In this document: piece by piece, positions 17,840 through 25,737 of the stretch | Position numbering within the stretch: the first letter of the stretch is position 1 | Layout: each line of letters begins with the position of its first letter | Source of the DNA: Hyphomicrobiaceae bacterium | Lineage (GTDB): Bacteria; Pseudomonadota; Alphaproteobacteria; Rhizobiales; Methyloligellaceae | Assembly: GCA_020637815.1 (NCBI GenBank) | Contig: JACKJS010000001.1 | Location: forward strand, 1,364,001-1,428,000 | Direction of reading: 5' to 3' | Length of the DNA: 64,000 bases | Translations under genes and position numbers: made by a program | Notes under the pieces: generated by a model | What the model was told of the DNA's origin: nothing | Databases searched by the model: none | Seen by the model: the letters and a program-made list of their open reading frames with translations, nothing else

Positions 17840-18628
17840 ATGAGCCATTACATCCTGCCGCATTCGGACCCGCTCGAAGACGACCGTCTCGCGCTGATGT
17901 CGAAGATGCTCGACCCTCATATGCGTTTTCGGCTGTCGCAACTGGGCCTCGGCGAGGGCTGGCGATGCCTCGAAGTGGGCGCGGGCAACGGCACGATCTC
18001 GCAATGGCTCGCGGACCAGGTCGGCCCCACGGGACACGTCACCGCGACCGATATCGATACGGCCTTTCTCGGCAAGCTCGCGCGGGACAACCTCGAGGTG
18101 CGACAGATCGACGTCACCAAGGATCCTCTGGGGAAGGACTACGACCTCGTCTGCGCTCGGGCGCTTCTTCATCACATTCCCGACCGCCTCGACGTGGTCG
18201 CGCGGCTCGCGGCCGCGGTCAAACCGGGCGGCTTTATCCTGCTCGAGGAACCGGACTTCCACCCTGTGGAGGACACCGACAGCCCGGCGGTCCGCGATTT
18301 CTGGCGCGGCTTCATCGCCTGGGCCGCCAATTGCGGGATCGACTACTTTATCGGCCGCAGGCTCGCGCCGGTCCTGAGCAAGTCCGGCATGACCGATATC
18401 GGCGTCCACGGCGAGACGATCCTGTTTCAGGGCGGCTCGCTATGCGCCCGGTATTGGACGCTGACCTTCGAGGAACTGCGCGAGCCGATCCTTGCCTCGG
18501 GCCTGATTACGCCAACGCTCTGGAACGAGACGCTGGCCCTGTTCGGCAATGCCGAATTTTGGACCTGGCAGAACAGCTTCGTCGCGACCAGCGCGCGCAA
18601 GCCTGACGCTGATGGTGCTGCCGCCTAG
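17840..18628 (+). CDS. Class I SAM-dependent methyltransferase
   Basis: The ATG at 17840 (MSHYILPHSDPLEDDRLAL) follows a CGAGG motif and gives 262 residues. Rossmann motif I is CLEVGAGNGTIS at about 43-54, followed by an acidic ribose-binding residue in VTATDIDTAFL. Motif IV is DLVCARALLHHIPDR and motif VI is KPGGFILLEEPDF. The C-terminal part contains an aromatic substrate-cap region. The methyl acceptor cannot be predicted. The gene stands alone between the MMPL transporter and the arylsulfatase. Confidence 0.88.
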   Translation: MSHYILPHSDPLEDDRLALMSKMLDPHMRFRLSQLGLGEGWRCLEVGAGNGTISQWLADQVGPTGHVTATDIDTAFLGKLARDNLEVRQIDVTKDPLGKDYDLVCARALLHHIPDRLDVVARLAAAVKPGGFILLEEPDFHPVEDTDSPAVRDFWRGFIAWAANCGIDYFIGRRLAPVLSKSGMTDIGVHGETILFQGGSLCARYWTLTFEELREPILASGLITPTLWNETLALFGNAEFWTWQNSFVATSARKPDADGAAA

Positions 18629-18802
18629 GTCTCTCAGTTGCAGCCAAAACGACGCCCCGGCGCCTGAAAAATAATCTTATTTAAATCCGAGGCTTACCGT
18701 GCACGCGCATGCTCTGGCGTTTGAGTCCGTGGCAAGCGCCATCGGCAGACGTGTCCGGATGGCGGACCGGCGAAGACTTCGGAAAGCAGGCGCCGCGCGC
18801 GG

Positions 18803-21211
18803 TTATTGCGCGATGGCGCTCCGGACGCGGCCGGCCCGATATTCCTCCAATTCCGCCGCTGTGAGCTTGTGCTCTGTGATGTTGACGGTGACTTTTTCTA
18901 TGTCTCCCGTGAACTTGAACGGCACCTCGTAGTCCTCGCTCACAGGCGTGCCGGTGTCCTCGCCGACGTCGAGCGTCTCGTCGAGCGACATGCGGTAGGC
19001 GATGGTTTGGTCCAAGCGGCCGCTCGCGACCTTCTCGCCGTCCACGGTGAGCGTCGCTTCTCCGCCTTTGCCGACGCCGCCGCCGTCATAGTTGAAGTCG
19101 ACCGTGATGACGTGGCGGCCCGGCGGGACCTTTTCCTCGCCCGCGACCGTGTACCGCTCGACGCCCGCCAGGTTGTAGTGGAACACGGGTTTGCCCTCGA
19201 GCAGGTAGAGCCCGAGCCCCGAGAAGCGTCCGCCTTGGGTCAGGATCAGGCCTTCGGCGCCCTCGTCGGGAATGTCCACCACGGCGCTGATACCGAAGGA
19301 CTTGTTCTTGAAGTCCGGCGCGCTGCCCTCGGGAATGCGGGTCATGCCGTCGTAATAAGTGAATTCGCTGAGCCCGCGGATATTGCTCGGCCGGTTGTTC
19401 ACGTCGAGACGCTCGACCTTGGTGTTGTCGAGCGGCAGCACGTTGTACTTCACCGCCTCGATATAGAAGAGCCGCTGCAAGTCGCGCAGCTTCTCGGGGT
19501 TCTCCTTGGCCAGATCGTGGGCTTGGCTGAAATCCTCGTCGACATTGTAAAGCTCCCATTTGAAGCCGTCGATCGGGTCGACATATTCGACGACGCTGGC
19601 CCATGGCGGCGCGACCGGCGTCGTAGCCGCGACCCAGCCGTCGTGATAGAGCGCGCGGTTGGCGAACATCTCGAAATACTGCGTCTTATGTTGCGACGGC
19701 GCCTTCGCGTCGTCGAAGGCATACATCATGCTCACGCCTTCGACCGGCTCCTGCTGAATCCCGTAAACCGAGAACGGGGCCGGGATGCCTGTGGCCTCGA
19801 GCACCGTCGGCATGATGTCGATGACGTGCGCGAATTGCGGACGGATCTCGCCGCGCGCCTTGATCTTCTTCGGCCATGAGATGGCCATGCCGTTGCGGGT
19901 GCCGCCGAAATGCGAAGCGACCTGCTTGGTCCACTGGAACGGCGTGTCCATCGCATGGGCCCAGCCGATCGGATAGTGATTGAAGGTCATCGGGCCGCCG
20001 AGCTCGTCCATCCGGGCGAGAACCTCTGAGAAGGGCTCCTTCAGATTGTTGAAGAACGTCATCTCGTTGAGGAGGCCCTGGCGGCTGCCTTCGGCGGAGG
20101 CGCCGTTGTCGCCCTGAATGTAGATGACGAGCGTGTTGTCGAGCTCGCCCAACTCCTCGATGGCGTCGATGACGCGACCCATCTGGTGGTCGGCATGGGC
20201 CAGCGCGCCGGCATAGACCTCCATCATATGGGCGAAGACTTTCTTCTCGTCGTCGTTGAGCGAGTCCCAAGCATCGATCCCTTCTGATCGCGTGGTGAGC
20301 TGGGTGTTCTGCGGGACGATGCCCATCTCCTTCTGCTTGGCCAGCGTCATCTCACGCTGCTTGTCCCATCCTAGGTCGAACTTGCCCTTGAACTTCTCGA
20401 TCCATTCCTTCGGCGCGTGGTGCGGCGCATGAGCGGTGCCCGGCGCGTAATAGGCGAAGAAGGGCTTCTTCGGTGCGACGGCGTGCTGCATGCGTATCCA
20501 GGCGATGGCCTTGTTGGCCATGTCCTCGTCGAAATTGTAATTGGGATCGTCGTGGGGCGGCTCGATGGGCCGTGTGTTCTCGACGAGCGCCGGCGCCCAT
20601 TGATTGGTGTCGCCGCCGACGAAGCCGTAGAAATATTCAAAGCCGAGCCCGACGGGCCACAGACTGAACGGACCGGCTTGGCTGGTCTGCCAGTCCGGCA
20701 CGTTGTGGTTCTTGCCGAACCAGGCGGTGTTGTATCCGTTGAGCTTGAGGATATCGCCGAGCCCGCGCTTGGACTGCGGTTCTAGCGTGTTGTAGCCGGG
20801 AAACCCGACGCCCGCCTCCATGATGACGCCGGTCGCGGCACTGTGATGGTTGCGGCCGGTCAGCAGCGCGGCGCGGGTCGGCGAGCACAGTGCCGTGGTG
20901 TGGAAGGCGTTGAAGCGCACGCCGGCATTGGCGATGCGGTCCATGGTCGGGGTGGGGATCGGACCGCCGAATGTGCTGCTCGCGCCGAAGCCGACGTCAT
21001 CGGTCAGGATGATGAGAATATTGGGTGCGCCTTCCGGCGCCTCCACGGGTTTCGGAAAATCCTTCACCGAGTCCGCGGGCGTCAACCCGATCGTGCCTTT
21101 GAAGGGCGGATCTGGCATTGGCAGGACCCTGCGGTCGATGTCTTGTGCCGAAGCAATCGAAGCCGACAGGAGAAGCGCCGCGGCGGCGGCGAATACTGTG
21201 CACGTCCTCAT
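18803..21211 (-). CDS. Arylsulfatase, periplasmic, type I (formylglycine)
   Basis: I take the ATG at 21211, seven bases after a GGAGG site (802 residues; a GTG one codon earlier is possible). A signal peptide ends near ASIASAQ. The metal-binding pair is in ILTDDVGFGASS. The sulfatase signature CSPTR begins at about residue 109, where the cysteine would be converted to formylglycine. Downstream TGRNHH, YYAPGTAHAPHH and a C-terminal beta domain ending in FTGDIEKVTVNI are typical of large alphaproteobacterial arylsulfatases. It would release sulfate from organic sulfate esters. A truncated paralogue lies immediately upstream. No anaerobic-type or FGE maturase gene is in the window. Confidence 0.93.
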   Translation of the reverse strand: MRTCTVFAAAAALLLSASIASAQDIDRRVLPMPDPPFKGTIGLTPADSVKDFPKPVEAPEGAPNILIILTDDVGFGASSTFGGPIPTPTMDRIANAGVRFNAFHTTALCSPTRAALLTGRNHHSAATGVIMEAGVGFPGYNTLEPQSKRGLGDILKLNGYNTAWFGKNHNVPDWQTSQAGPFSLWPVGLGFEYFYGFVGGDTNQWAPALVENTRPIEPPHDDPNYNFDEDMANKAIAWIRMQHAVAPKKPFFAYYAPGTAHAPHHAPKEWIEKFKGKFDLGWDKQREMTLAKQKEMGIVPQNTQLTTRSEGIDAWDSLNDDEKKVFAHMMEVYAGALAHADHQMGRVIDAIEELGELDNTLVIYIQGDNGASAEGSRQGLLNEMTFFNNLKEPFSEVLARMDELGGPMTFNHYPIGWAHAMDTPFQWTKQVASHFGGTRNGMAISWPKKIKARGEIRPQFAHVIDIMPTVLEATGIPAPFSVYGIQQEPVEGVSMMYAFDDAKAPSQHKTQYFEMFANRALYHDGWVAATTPVAPPWASVVEYVDPIDGFKWELYNVDEDFSQAHDLAKENPEKLRDLQRLFYIEAVKYNVLPLDNTKVERLDVNNRPSNIRGLSEFTYYDGMTRIPEGSAPDFKNKSFGISAVVDIPDEGAEGLILTQGGRFSGLGLYLLEGKPVFHYNLAGVERYTVAGEEKVPPGRHVITVDFNYDGGGVGKGGEATLTVDGEKVASGRLDQTIAYRMSLDETLDVGEDTGTPVSEDYEVPFKFTGDIEKVTVNITEHKLTAAELEEYRAGRVRSAIAQ

Positions 21212-21256
21212 CACGAAACCTCCTCAACCGAAACGCTACTCAGACAGGTGTCTCCC

Positions 21257-21790
21257 TCAGCTCTTCAAGTCGATGACCACCTTTCCGATCTCACCGTCGA
21301 ACTTGAACGGGGGCTTGTAGTCGAATGTGACCGGCTGGCCGCTGTCCTGCCCGATATCGAAGGGGTGGACGCCGAACCGCGCCGCAACGGTGGCGGGGAT
21401 GTCGCCTTGCGCCACTTGTGCGCTGTCGACCTTGATGGTGACCTTGCCGCCCTTGCCCTCGCCGCCGCCCGCATAGTCGCAGGCGAGCTGGTCGAGCCGC
21501 GGGGGCGGGATCAGTCCGCCGAATGTCGACGGCTGGCCGAAGCCGACGTCGTCGAGCAGGATGACCACGATGTTGGGCGCGCCTTGCGGCGGCGACGGAA
21601 CCTTCGGCCAGTCTTCCCCACTCTCCTTATAGGTTTTTCCAATCTTTCCTTCGAACGCCGGTAGAGGGATCGGCAATTGGGTGCGGTCGAACACGTCGCC
21701 CGAAGGCGCAGGATTCTCGGCAAAAACGCTTGGTGAACCGCATAGCCAAAGGCCGACTGCGAGCGCCGCAATGAAAGCTGGAAGTCGCAT
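21257..21790 (-). pseudogene. Arylsulfatase paralogue with large in-frame internal deletion
   Basis: The frame from the ATG at 21790 encodes 177 residues with a signal peptide. Residues up to PSTFGGLIPPPRLDQLA match the N-terminus of the neighbouring arylsulfatase, including the metal-binding ILLDDVGFG. The remainder, from YAGGGEGKGGKVTIKVD to the end, matches the last 80 or so residues of the same family. Around 600 residues are missing between them, including the CxPxR formylglycine site and most metal ligands. The reading frame is preserved across the join. It cannot be an active sulfatase. The 45-base spacing suggests the pair once formed a tandem duplication; the product may still be exported. 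Confidence 0.85.
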
Positions 21791-22075
21791 CGGGGAACCT
21801 CGCAAAACCAAACTTCGATGACGTTGGCGGTGAGGCGCGAGCAAGCTATGCGTGGCGCAACTATATCATAAGACCTCGCGAGTCTAAGTCCCCATAGATA
21901 CCGGCAAGACAGACTACAGCGCTCTTCCAATCCGGAAGGGAGGCCTCCGGTTCGTGCCGGTTGGCAGGCGTTCCGTATACTGACATTGATGGCCGCGATG
22001 CTCCCCCAATTGCCGCGCGCGGATGTCCTTCATGTCTTCACGCACCGGCGGTTCGGCAACTTGCGAACCCAGTGA

Positions 22076-22441
22076 CTTCTTGTTTTCGGCTTCGCGGCGG
22101 CTGCCGCATCTGCGGCGAAGACCGAGGCTCCCGCCGCCGAGAGTCCGCCAGCTCCCGCGCCGGCCGGAGCACCAGCGGCCGCTCCAACCACCAATCCGCC
22201 GCCCAAGGAAAAACCCGCGGCGAAGGCTGTGACCGATACTCCATCCAAGGACGAACAAGCCTGCCTCAAGGCCGTTGCGGCCGCGACGAACAACGCAGTG
22301 ATGACGCTCGGTGTCGGACCGTCCGAGGCCAATACGATCGTGACGGCCGGCGTTGGGCCCAATAAGGCGCCATGGAAGTTTTACGCCAAAGACGGTATCG
22401 TCGATGAGGTCATGTCGATGACCGACGAAGGAAACCTATAG
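22076..22441 (+). CDS. Small exported protein, start codon unclear
   Basis: The frame is open from 22076 to the TAG at 22441. It reads as a hydrophobic start (LLVFGFAAAAASAAK), an Ala/Pro-rich linker and a conserved domain. The domain includes DEQACLKAVAAATNN, GPSEANTIVTAGVGPNKAPW and VMSMTDEGNL, a pattern I associate with small exported proteins in Hyphomicrobiales. No ATG, GTG or TTG begins the signal-like part in frame. The first usable in-frame codon is a GTG at 22229, which would drop the signal. Either an upstream frameshift separates it from the ATGs at 22023 or 22032, or a rare start is used. Function unknown. Confidence 0.55.
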   Translation, partial: LLVFGFAAAAASAAKTEAPAAESPPAPAPAGAPAAAPTTNPPPKEKPAAKAVTDTPSKDEQACLKAVAAATNNAVMTLGVGPSEANTIVTAGVGPNKAPWKFYAKDGIVDEVMSMTDEGNL

Positions 22442-22469
22442 GCTTCACACTCATCGCGAACTTTAGGGA

Positions 22470-22492
22470 CCGCCCAGGACCTTCCTGGGCGG
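22470..22492 (+). terminator. GC-rich hairpin after the small exported protein
   Basis: A perfect 10-bp inverted repeat, CCGCCCAGGA / TCCTGGGCGG, with a 3-base loop begins 28 bases after the stop at 22441. No U-tract follows, so it may be a weak or Rho-assisted terminator, or an RNA 3' end. Confidence 0.55.
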
Positions 22493-22533
22493 CAGGTACT
22501 ATGGAAAGACGGCAAAACAGAAAGATTGTTCGA

Positions 22534-22827
22534 ATGCCTCATCACTCGAAAATCCTAATTGCGCTTGCAGCGCTCGGCATGGCCGCATCCGCCGGTCCAT
22601 CGACGGCGTGGGCGCAGGCGGGCACAATCACCAAGGAAATGCAGAACAACTGCGTCAACGACTACAAGAAGTTCTGCGGGCAATACGGACTCCAGTCCTC
22701 GGCGCTCAATCTTTGCATGCGCAAGGCGGGTCCAAGCCTGTCTCCAGCCTGCGTCAAGGCTCTCGTCCGCGCAGGGAAGATTTCGCAAGCCGAAGTGGAT
22801 CGCGTTAAAGCGCAAATGGGCCGTTAG
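22534..22827 (+). CDS. Small secreted cysteine-containing protein
   Basis: 97 residues from the ATG at 22534 (108 if the ATG at 22501 is used, which directly follows the hairpin). The signal peptide is ILIALAALGMAASAGPSTAWAQA. The mature chain has four spaced cysteines in NNCVNDYKKFCGQ, LNLCMRKAG and PACVKALV, plus a helical C-terminus. This is reminiscent of cysteine-rich-repeat exported proteins of alphaproteobacteria. Function unknown. It precedes the solute-binding protein by 12 bases and may be co-transcribed with it. Confidence 0.68.
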   Translation: MPHHSKILIALAALGMAASAGPSTAWAQAGTITKEMQNNCVNDYKKFCGQYGLQSSALNLCMRKAGPSLSPACVKALVRAGKISQAEVDRVKAQMGR

Positions 22828-22839
22828 AGGATAGCAATC

Positions 22840-23622
22840 ATGAAAAAACTCAGCTTCATTGTCCTTGCTGTCCTCGGACTTTCGTGCGGACCAGCATTCG
22901 CCGCCGACGATTGCAGCAAAATCATCGCGACGGGCCATCCGGCATATCCTGTGATTGCCTTCAAGGACGGCGACCGTATCGCCGGCGCGGCGCCCACTCT
23001 TGTCGCGGCTATCGCGAAGAAGCTCAACGTTCCGTTGGAATCGAGAGCCATGGGATCGTGGGAAGAGGCGCAACAGGCGGCGCGCGCTGGAACAGCCGAT
23101 ATGATCTTCGGCATTTATTACAACGACGAACGCGCAAGCTATCTCGATTACGTCCAGCCGGCCTTCATGTACGACGACGTGGCCGTCTTTGTAGTCAAGG
23201 GGAAGGAGTTTCCCTTCAAAGAAAAGCAGGACTTGATCGGAAAGAAGGGCGTGACGAACGAAGGCGAAAGCTATGGCAACGAGTTCGACGCTTTCATGAA
23301 AGACAAGCTTCAGGTCACCCGTACCAAGGGGATCGAAGCGGCTTTCGAAGAACTCCTGTCGGGGAAAGCTGACTATCTCATCGCCGGATATCATCCCGGT
23401 CTCGCCGGTGCCGCCAAGGCAGGGCTCAAGGACAAGATTGTTCCACTCGACCAAGCGTTGCTCACGGCGGAGATGTTCGCCGCCTTCTCGAAGAAGTCGC
23501 CGTGCCGTTCTCTGGCTCCGGAGTTCGGCCAAGGCATCACGGATCTGACCACCGACGGAAGCTTCGACAAGATGTTGGACGATGCGACGGCGGCGTGGGA
23601 CAAGGCACAAGCCAGCAAGTGA
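22840..23622 (+). CDS. Periplasmic solute-binding protein, family 3 type (orphan)
   Basis: 260 residues with a signal peptide cleaved after PAFA. The mature part is a family-3 amino-acid-type binding fold: PVIAFKDGDRIAGAAPTLVA, GSWEEAQQAARAGTADMIFG, YVQPAFMYDDVAVFV. Three cysteines are seen. Such proteins usually deliver amino acids to an ABC permease, but no permease or ATPase gene is nearby, so it could serve a distant transporter or act as a sensor-linked or structural protein. It follows a small secreted protein gene at 12 bases. Confidence 0.82.
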   Translation: MKKLSFIVLAVLGLSCGPAFAADDCSKIIATGHPAYPVIAFKDGDRIAGAAPTLVAAIAKKLNVPLESRAMGSWEEAQQAARAGTADMIFGIYYNDERASYLDYVQPAFMYDDVAVFVVKGKEFPFKEKQDLIGKKGVTNEGESYGNEFDAFMKDKLQVTRTKGIEAAFEELLSGKADYLIAGYHPGLAGAAKAGLKDKIVPLDQALLTAEMFAAFSKKSPCRSLAPEFGQGITDLTTDGSFDKMLDDATAAWDKAQASK

Positions 23623-23670
23623 GGCGATAGAGCCCACTTTCGCACGAGGCGGACACGTAAACAGCCGCTG

Positions 23671-23706
23671 GAGGTGTCTGCATGCAAGGTGCATAGCAGA
23701 CACCTC
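23671..23706. terminator. Hairpin downstream of the solute-binding protein gene
   Basis: A 10-bp inverted repeat GAGGTGTCTG / CAGACACCTC has further pairing inside (ATGC/GCAT). It lies 49 bases after the stop at 23622. There is no T-run on either side. It may be a transcription end or an inverted repeat left by the decayed insertion sequence next to it. Confidence 0.45.
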
Positions 23707-23755
23707 GAATGCGATGTGGCGTGACCGCCGCGAGCTCTACCGCTCCCGCGGACTG

Positions 23756-24010
23756 TCATTGCATCCCGCGCAGCACCGAGCTGGTGAAGTGGGAACCCTG
23801 ATCCGGGTGGATCAGCACCCTTTGCTTTGGCTTCCGCCTCCACACCGCCATCTGTAATGCCTGCAGGACTGCGTCCGTCCTCTGACGGCTCTGCATCGAT
23901 CAGCCGACGACGCGGCGGGGGTTGAGATCAATCACGACCGCCAGATAGGCAAACGCTTCCAGCGTCCGGACATAGGTGACGTCCGCTATTCGGCACTTTC
24001 CGCAGCTAGG
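23756..24010 (-). pseudogene. IS3-type transposase OrfB fragment
   Basis: Read on the minus strand, this stretch encodes the centre of an rve integrase-core transposase: IADVTYVRTLEAFAYLAVVI, then NPRRVVG, MQSRQRTDAVLQALQMAVWR, PKQRVLIHPDQGSHFTS. An in-frame TGA replaces the usual Trp after RRVVG. A second stop follows shortly after the DQG block. Both ends of the gene are missing. It is a dead remnant of an IS3/IS150-like element. Family recognition rests on the DVTY, RRVVGW-like and HPDQGS blocks. Confidence 0.85.
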
Positions 24011-24194
24011 TTCTCCGGTGAGTGAAGAATCCAGCGCGAGGGTTAGAGATGGGCACCGGCCTCCTTCGAATGGATAAGGGTGAATAAGCTAACGTGTGCC
24101 GTTACGCTCGGCTCGGATGCGTCTGATAGTCCGCCCAAACCGGAGAGGCGCCCAGTCTAGGCCAGGCGCCGCTCGTTGGAGGTCTGGGGGGCGA

Positions 24195-24428
24195 CTAACC
24201 CCTACATTTCATCATTCCGGCCATGGCCATCTTGGCGGCCCGCTTGGTGGCGTAGATGCCCATCATACTGAACTTCTCGTTCTCGGTAGGGGCTCTCTCC
24301 GAAATCGAGCACGTTTTGGTCGCCTTGTTGAACATGACATAGAAGCCGGCTGCCGAAGCAGGAGCCGCAAAGGAGCCAATCAACAGCACTGCGAGGAGGT
24401 ACTTCGCCGCAGGGAGGACTTTCTGCAT
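24195..24428 (-). CDS. Small exported protein, unknown function
   Basis: 77 residues from the ATG at 24428, preceded by a GGAG site. A signal peptide ends in APASA. The mature part reads AAGFYVMFNKATKTCSISER, then SMMGIYATKRAAKMAMAGMM and a final KCRG. The spacing of the two cysteines and the FYVMF..TKTC..ER pattern recall a widespread family of small exported proteins in Hyphomicrobiales. Function unknown. Confidence 0.7.
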   Translation of the reverse strand: MQKVLPAAKYLLAVLLIGSFAAPASAAGFYVMFNKATKTCSISERAPTENEKFSMMGIYATKRAAKMAMAGMMKCRG

Positions 24429-24886
24429 CTTCAATCTCCAACATAGGGGCCCGGGTTGCGCCGGTGGCATATCAAAGACACCGTCTCCGGATCGAAGGGC
24501 CTTATCTGTTCGGCCCGGAACAATCGGAGGCTAGCGACGGCCAATGCCGCTTCCCAATACCTTCTGTCTATGGTGGCGGTGCTCAACGCGTGGACTCGCG
24601 GCGCGCTGGCGATGAGGCGTATCGAGCGCACGTCCCGAAGGTAAGACGCGAAGAGGCCTCTGGCCGCATCCTTGGGAGGACGCACAGCGCACGGCGTTCC
24701 CAATCAACGTATGGAACGGACTCTGCCGGCGGTCAGAACAGAATTTCCATGGCTCGTTTGGCCGACCCCCAATAGCGTCCCGCTATAGAACTCCTAGCTT
24801 TTCGGCATTTTCTGTTCGGCTCGGGACGAGCCATCTTGTGGTTCGAGAAGAGCCTTGCGCCGCAAGGCCGAGCCAGGAGTTCAGTC
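24429..24886. other. Divergent intergenic region upstream of bdhA
   Basis: 458 bases with no convincing gene: a minus-strand open frame at 24431-24703 lacks a ribosome site and family resemblance. It contains the palindrome at 24772-24786, about 100 bases before the bdhA start, so the bdhA promoter is likely there. Confidence 0.45.
24772..24786 (+). promoter_or_regulatory. LysR-type T-N11-A palindrome, copy 1
   Basis: ATAGC GTCCC GCTAT, preceded by CCA. It lies 100 bases before the bdhA start codon. Three other copies of ATAGC-N5-GCTAT lie at 28865, 28941 and 31866. The spacing gives the T-N11-A core of LysR regulator boxes. Confidence 0.65.
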
Positions 24887-25711
24887 ATGAAGGATACCGC
24901 AACGCTGTCAGGTACCCGCGCCACCCAGCCCTTGAAGGACAAGATTTCCCTGGTGACTGGCTCCACAAGCGGAATTGGGCTCGGCATCGCTCGCGCCCTC
25001 GCGGCCGCCGGGTCGGCGGTCATCCTCAACGGGTTTGGCAAGCCGGAGGAAATCGAGGCCGCGCAGGCGGGCATTCGCGACAACTACGGAGTCCCCGTCA
25101 TCTACTCCAACGCCGACATGTCCAAGCCCGAGTCCATAGAGGAGATGTTCGAGACCGTACTGGGCGACTTCGGCACAGTCGACGTCCTCGTGAACAATGC
25201 CGGCATCCAGCACGTGGCGCCTATCGAGAAATTTCCTGTCGCCAAGTGGGATGCCATCCTCGCCATCAATCTGAGTTCAGCCTTCCACACCACGCGGCTC
25301 GCGCTTCCCGGCATGGTGGACAAGGGCTGGGGCCGCATCATCAATATCGCCTCTGCGCACGGCTTGGTTGGCTCTGCCTTCAAGTCGGCCTACGTCGCGG
25401 CCAAGCACGGCATGCTCGGTCTCACCAAAGTGACGGCGCTCGAAGTGGCCGAGAAGGGCATTACGTGCAACGCGATCTGTCCCGGCTATGTTTACACGCC
25501 GCTCGTTGAAGCGCAGATCGAGGGCCAAGCCAAAGCCCATGGAATCCCGCGTGAGGAGGTCATCCGCAACGTCTTGCTGGCGCAGCAACCAAACAAGCGC
25601 TTCGCGACCACGGACGAACTTGGGGGCATCGCCCTGTTCCTGACCTCGGACGCGGCGGTATCAATTACGGGAACCATCATCACCGCCGATGGCGGATGGA
25701 CAGCTCATTAG
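24887..25711 (+). CDS. bdhA: 3-hydroxybutyrate dehydrogenase-type short-chain dehydrogenase
   Basis: The ATG at 24887 is preceded by AGGAG and gives 274 residues. The NAD-binding motif is TGSTSGIGLGIA. NNAG is in DVLVNNAGIQHVAPI. The catalytic Ser-Tyr-Lys set is in NIASAHGLVGSAFKSAYVAAKHG. The late block ICPGYVYTPLVEAQI and the GIQHVAPIEKFP motif are characteristic of D-beta-hydroxybutyrate dehydrogenase, which interconverts 3-hydroxybutyrate and acetoacetate in PHB metabolism. The patatin gene starts 26 bases later, a common pairing. Activity on another hydroxy acid cannot be excluded. Confidence 0.88.
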   Translation: MKDTATLSGTRATQPLKDKISLVTGSTSGIGLGIARALAAAGSAVILNGFGKPEEIEAAQAGIRDNYGVPVIYSNADMSKPESIEEMFETVLGDFGTVDVLVNNAGIQHVAPIEKFPVAKWDAILAINLSSAFHTTRLALPGMVDKGWGRIINIASAHGLVGSAFKSAYVAAKHGMLGLTKVTALEVAEKGITCNAICPGYVYTPLVEAQIEGQAKAHGIPREEVIRNVLLAQQPNKRFATTDELGGIALFLTSDAAVSITGTIITADGGWTAH

Positions 25712-25737
25712 GCGCAAGTGAGCCGGGAGGAGCAACG

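Noticed and set aside
24431..24703. A 90-codon minus-strand frame upstream of the small exported protein
   Set aside because: No start context or family pattern, and it lies in the intergenic control region of bdhA.
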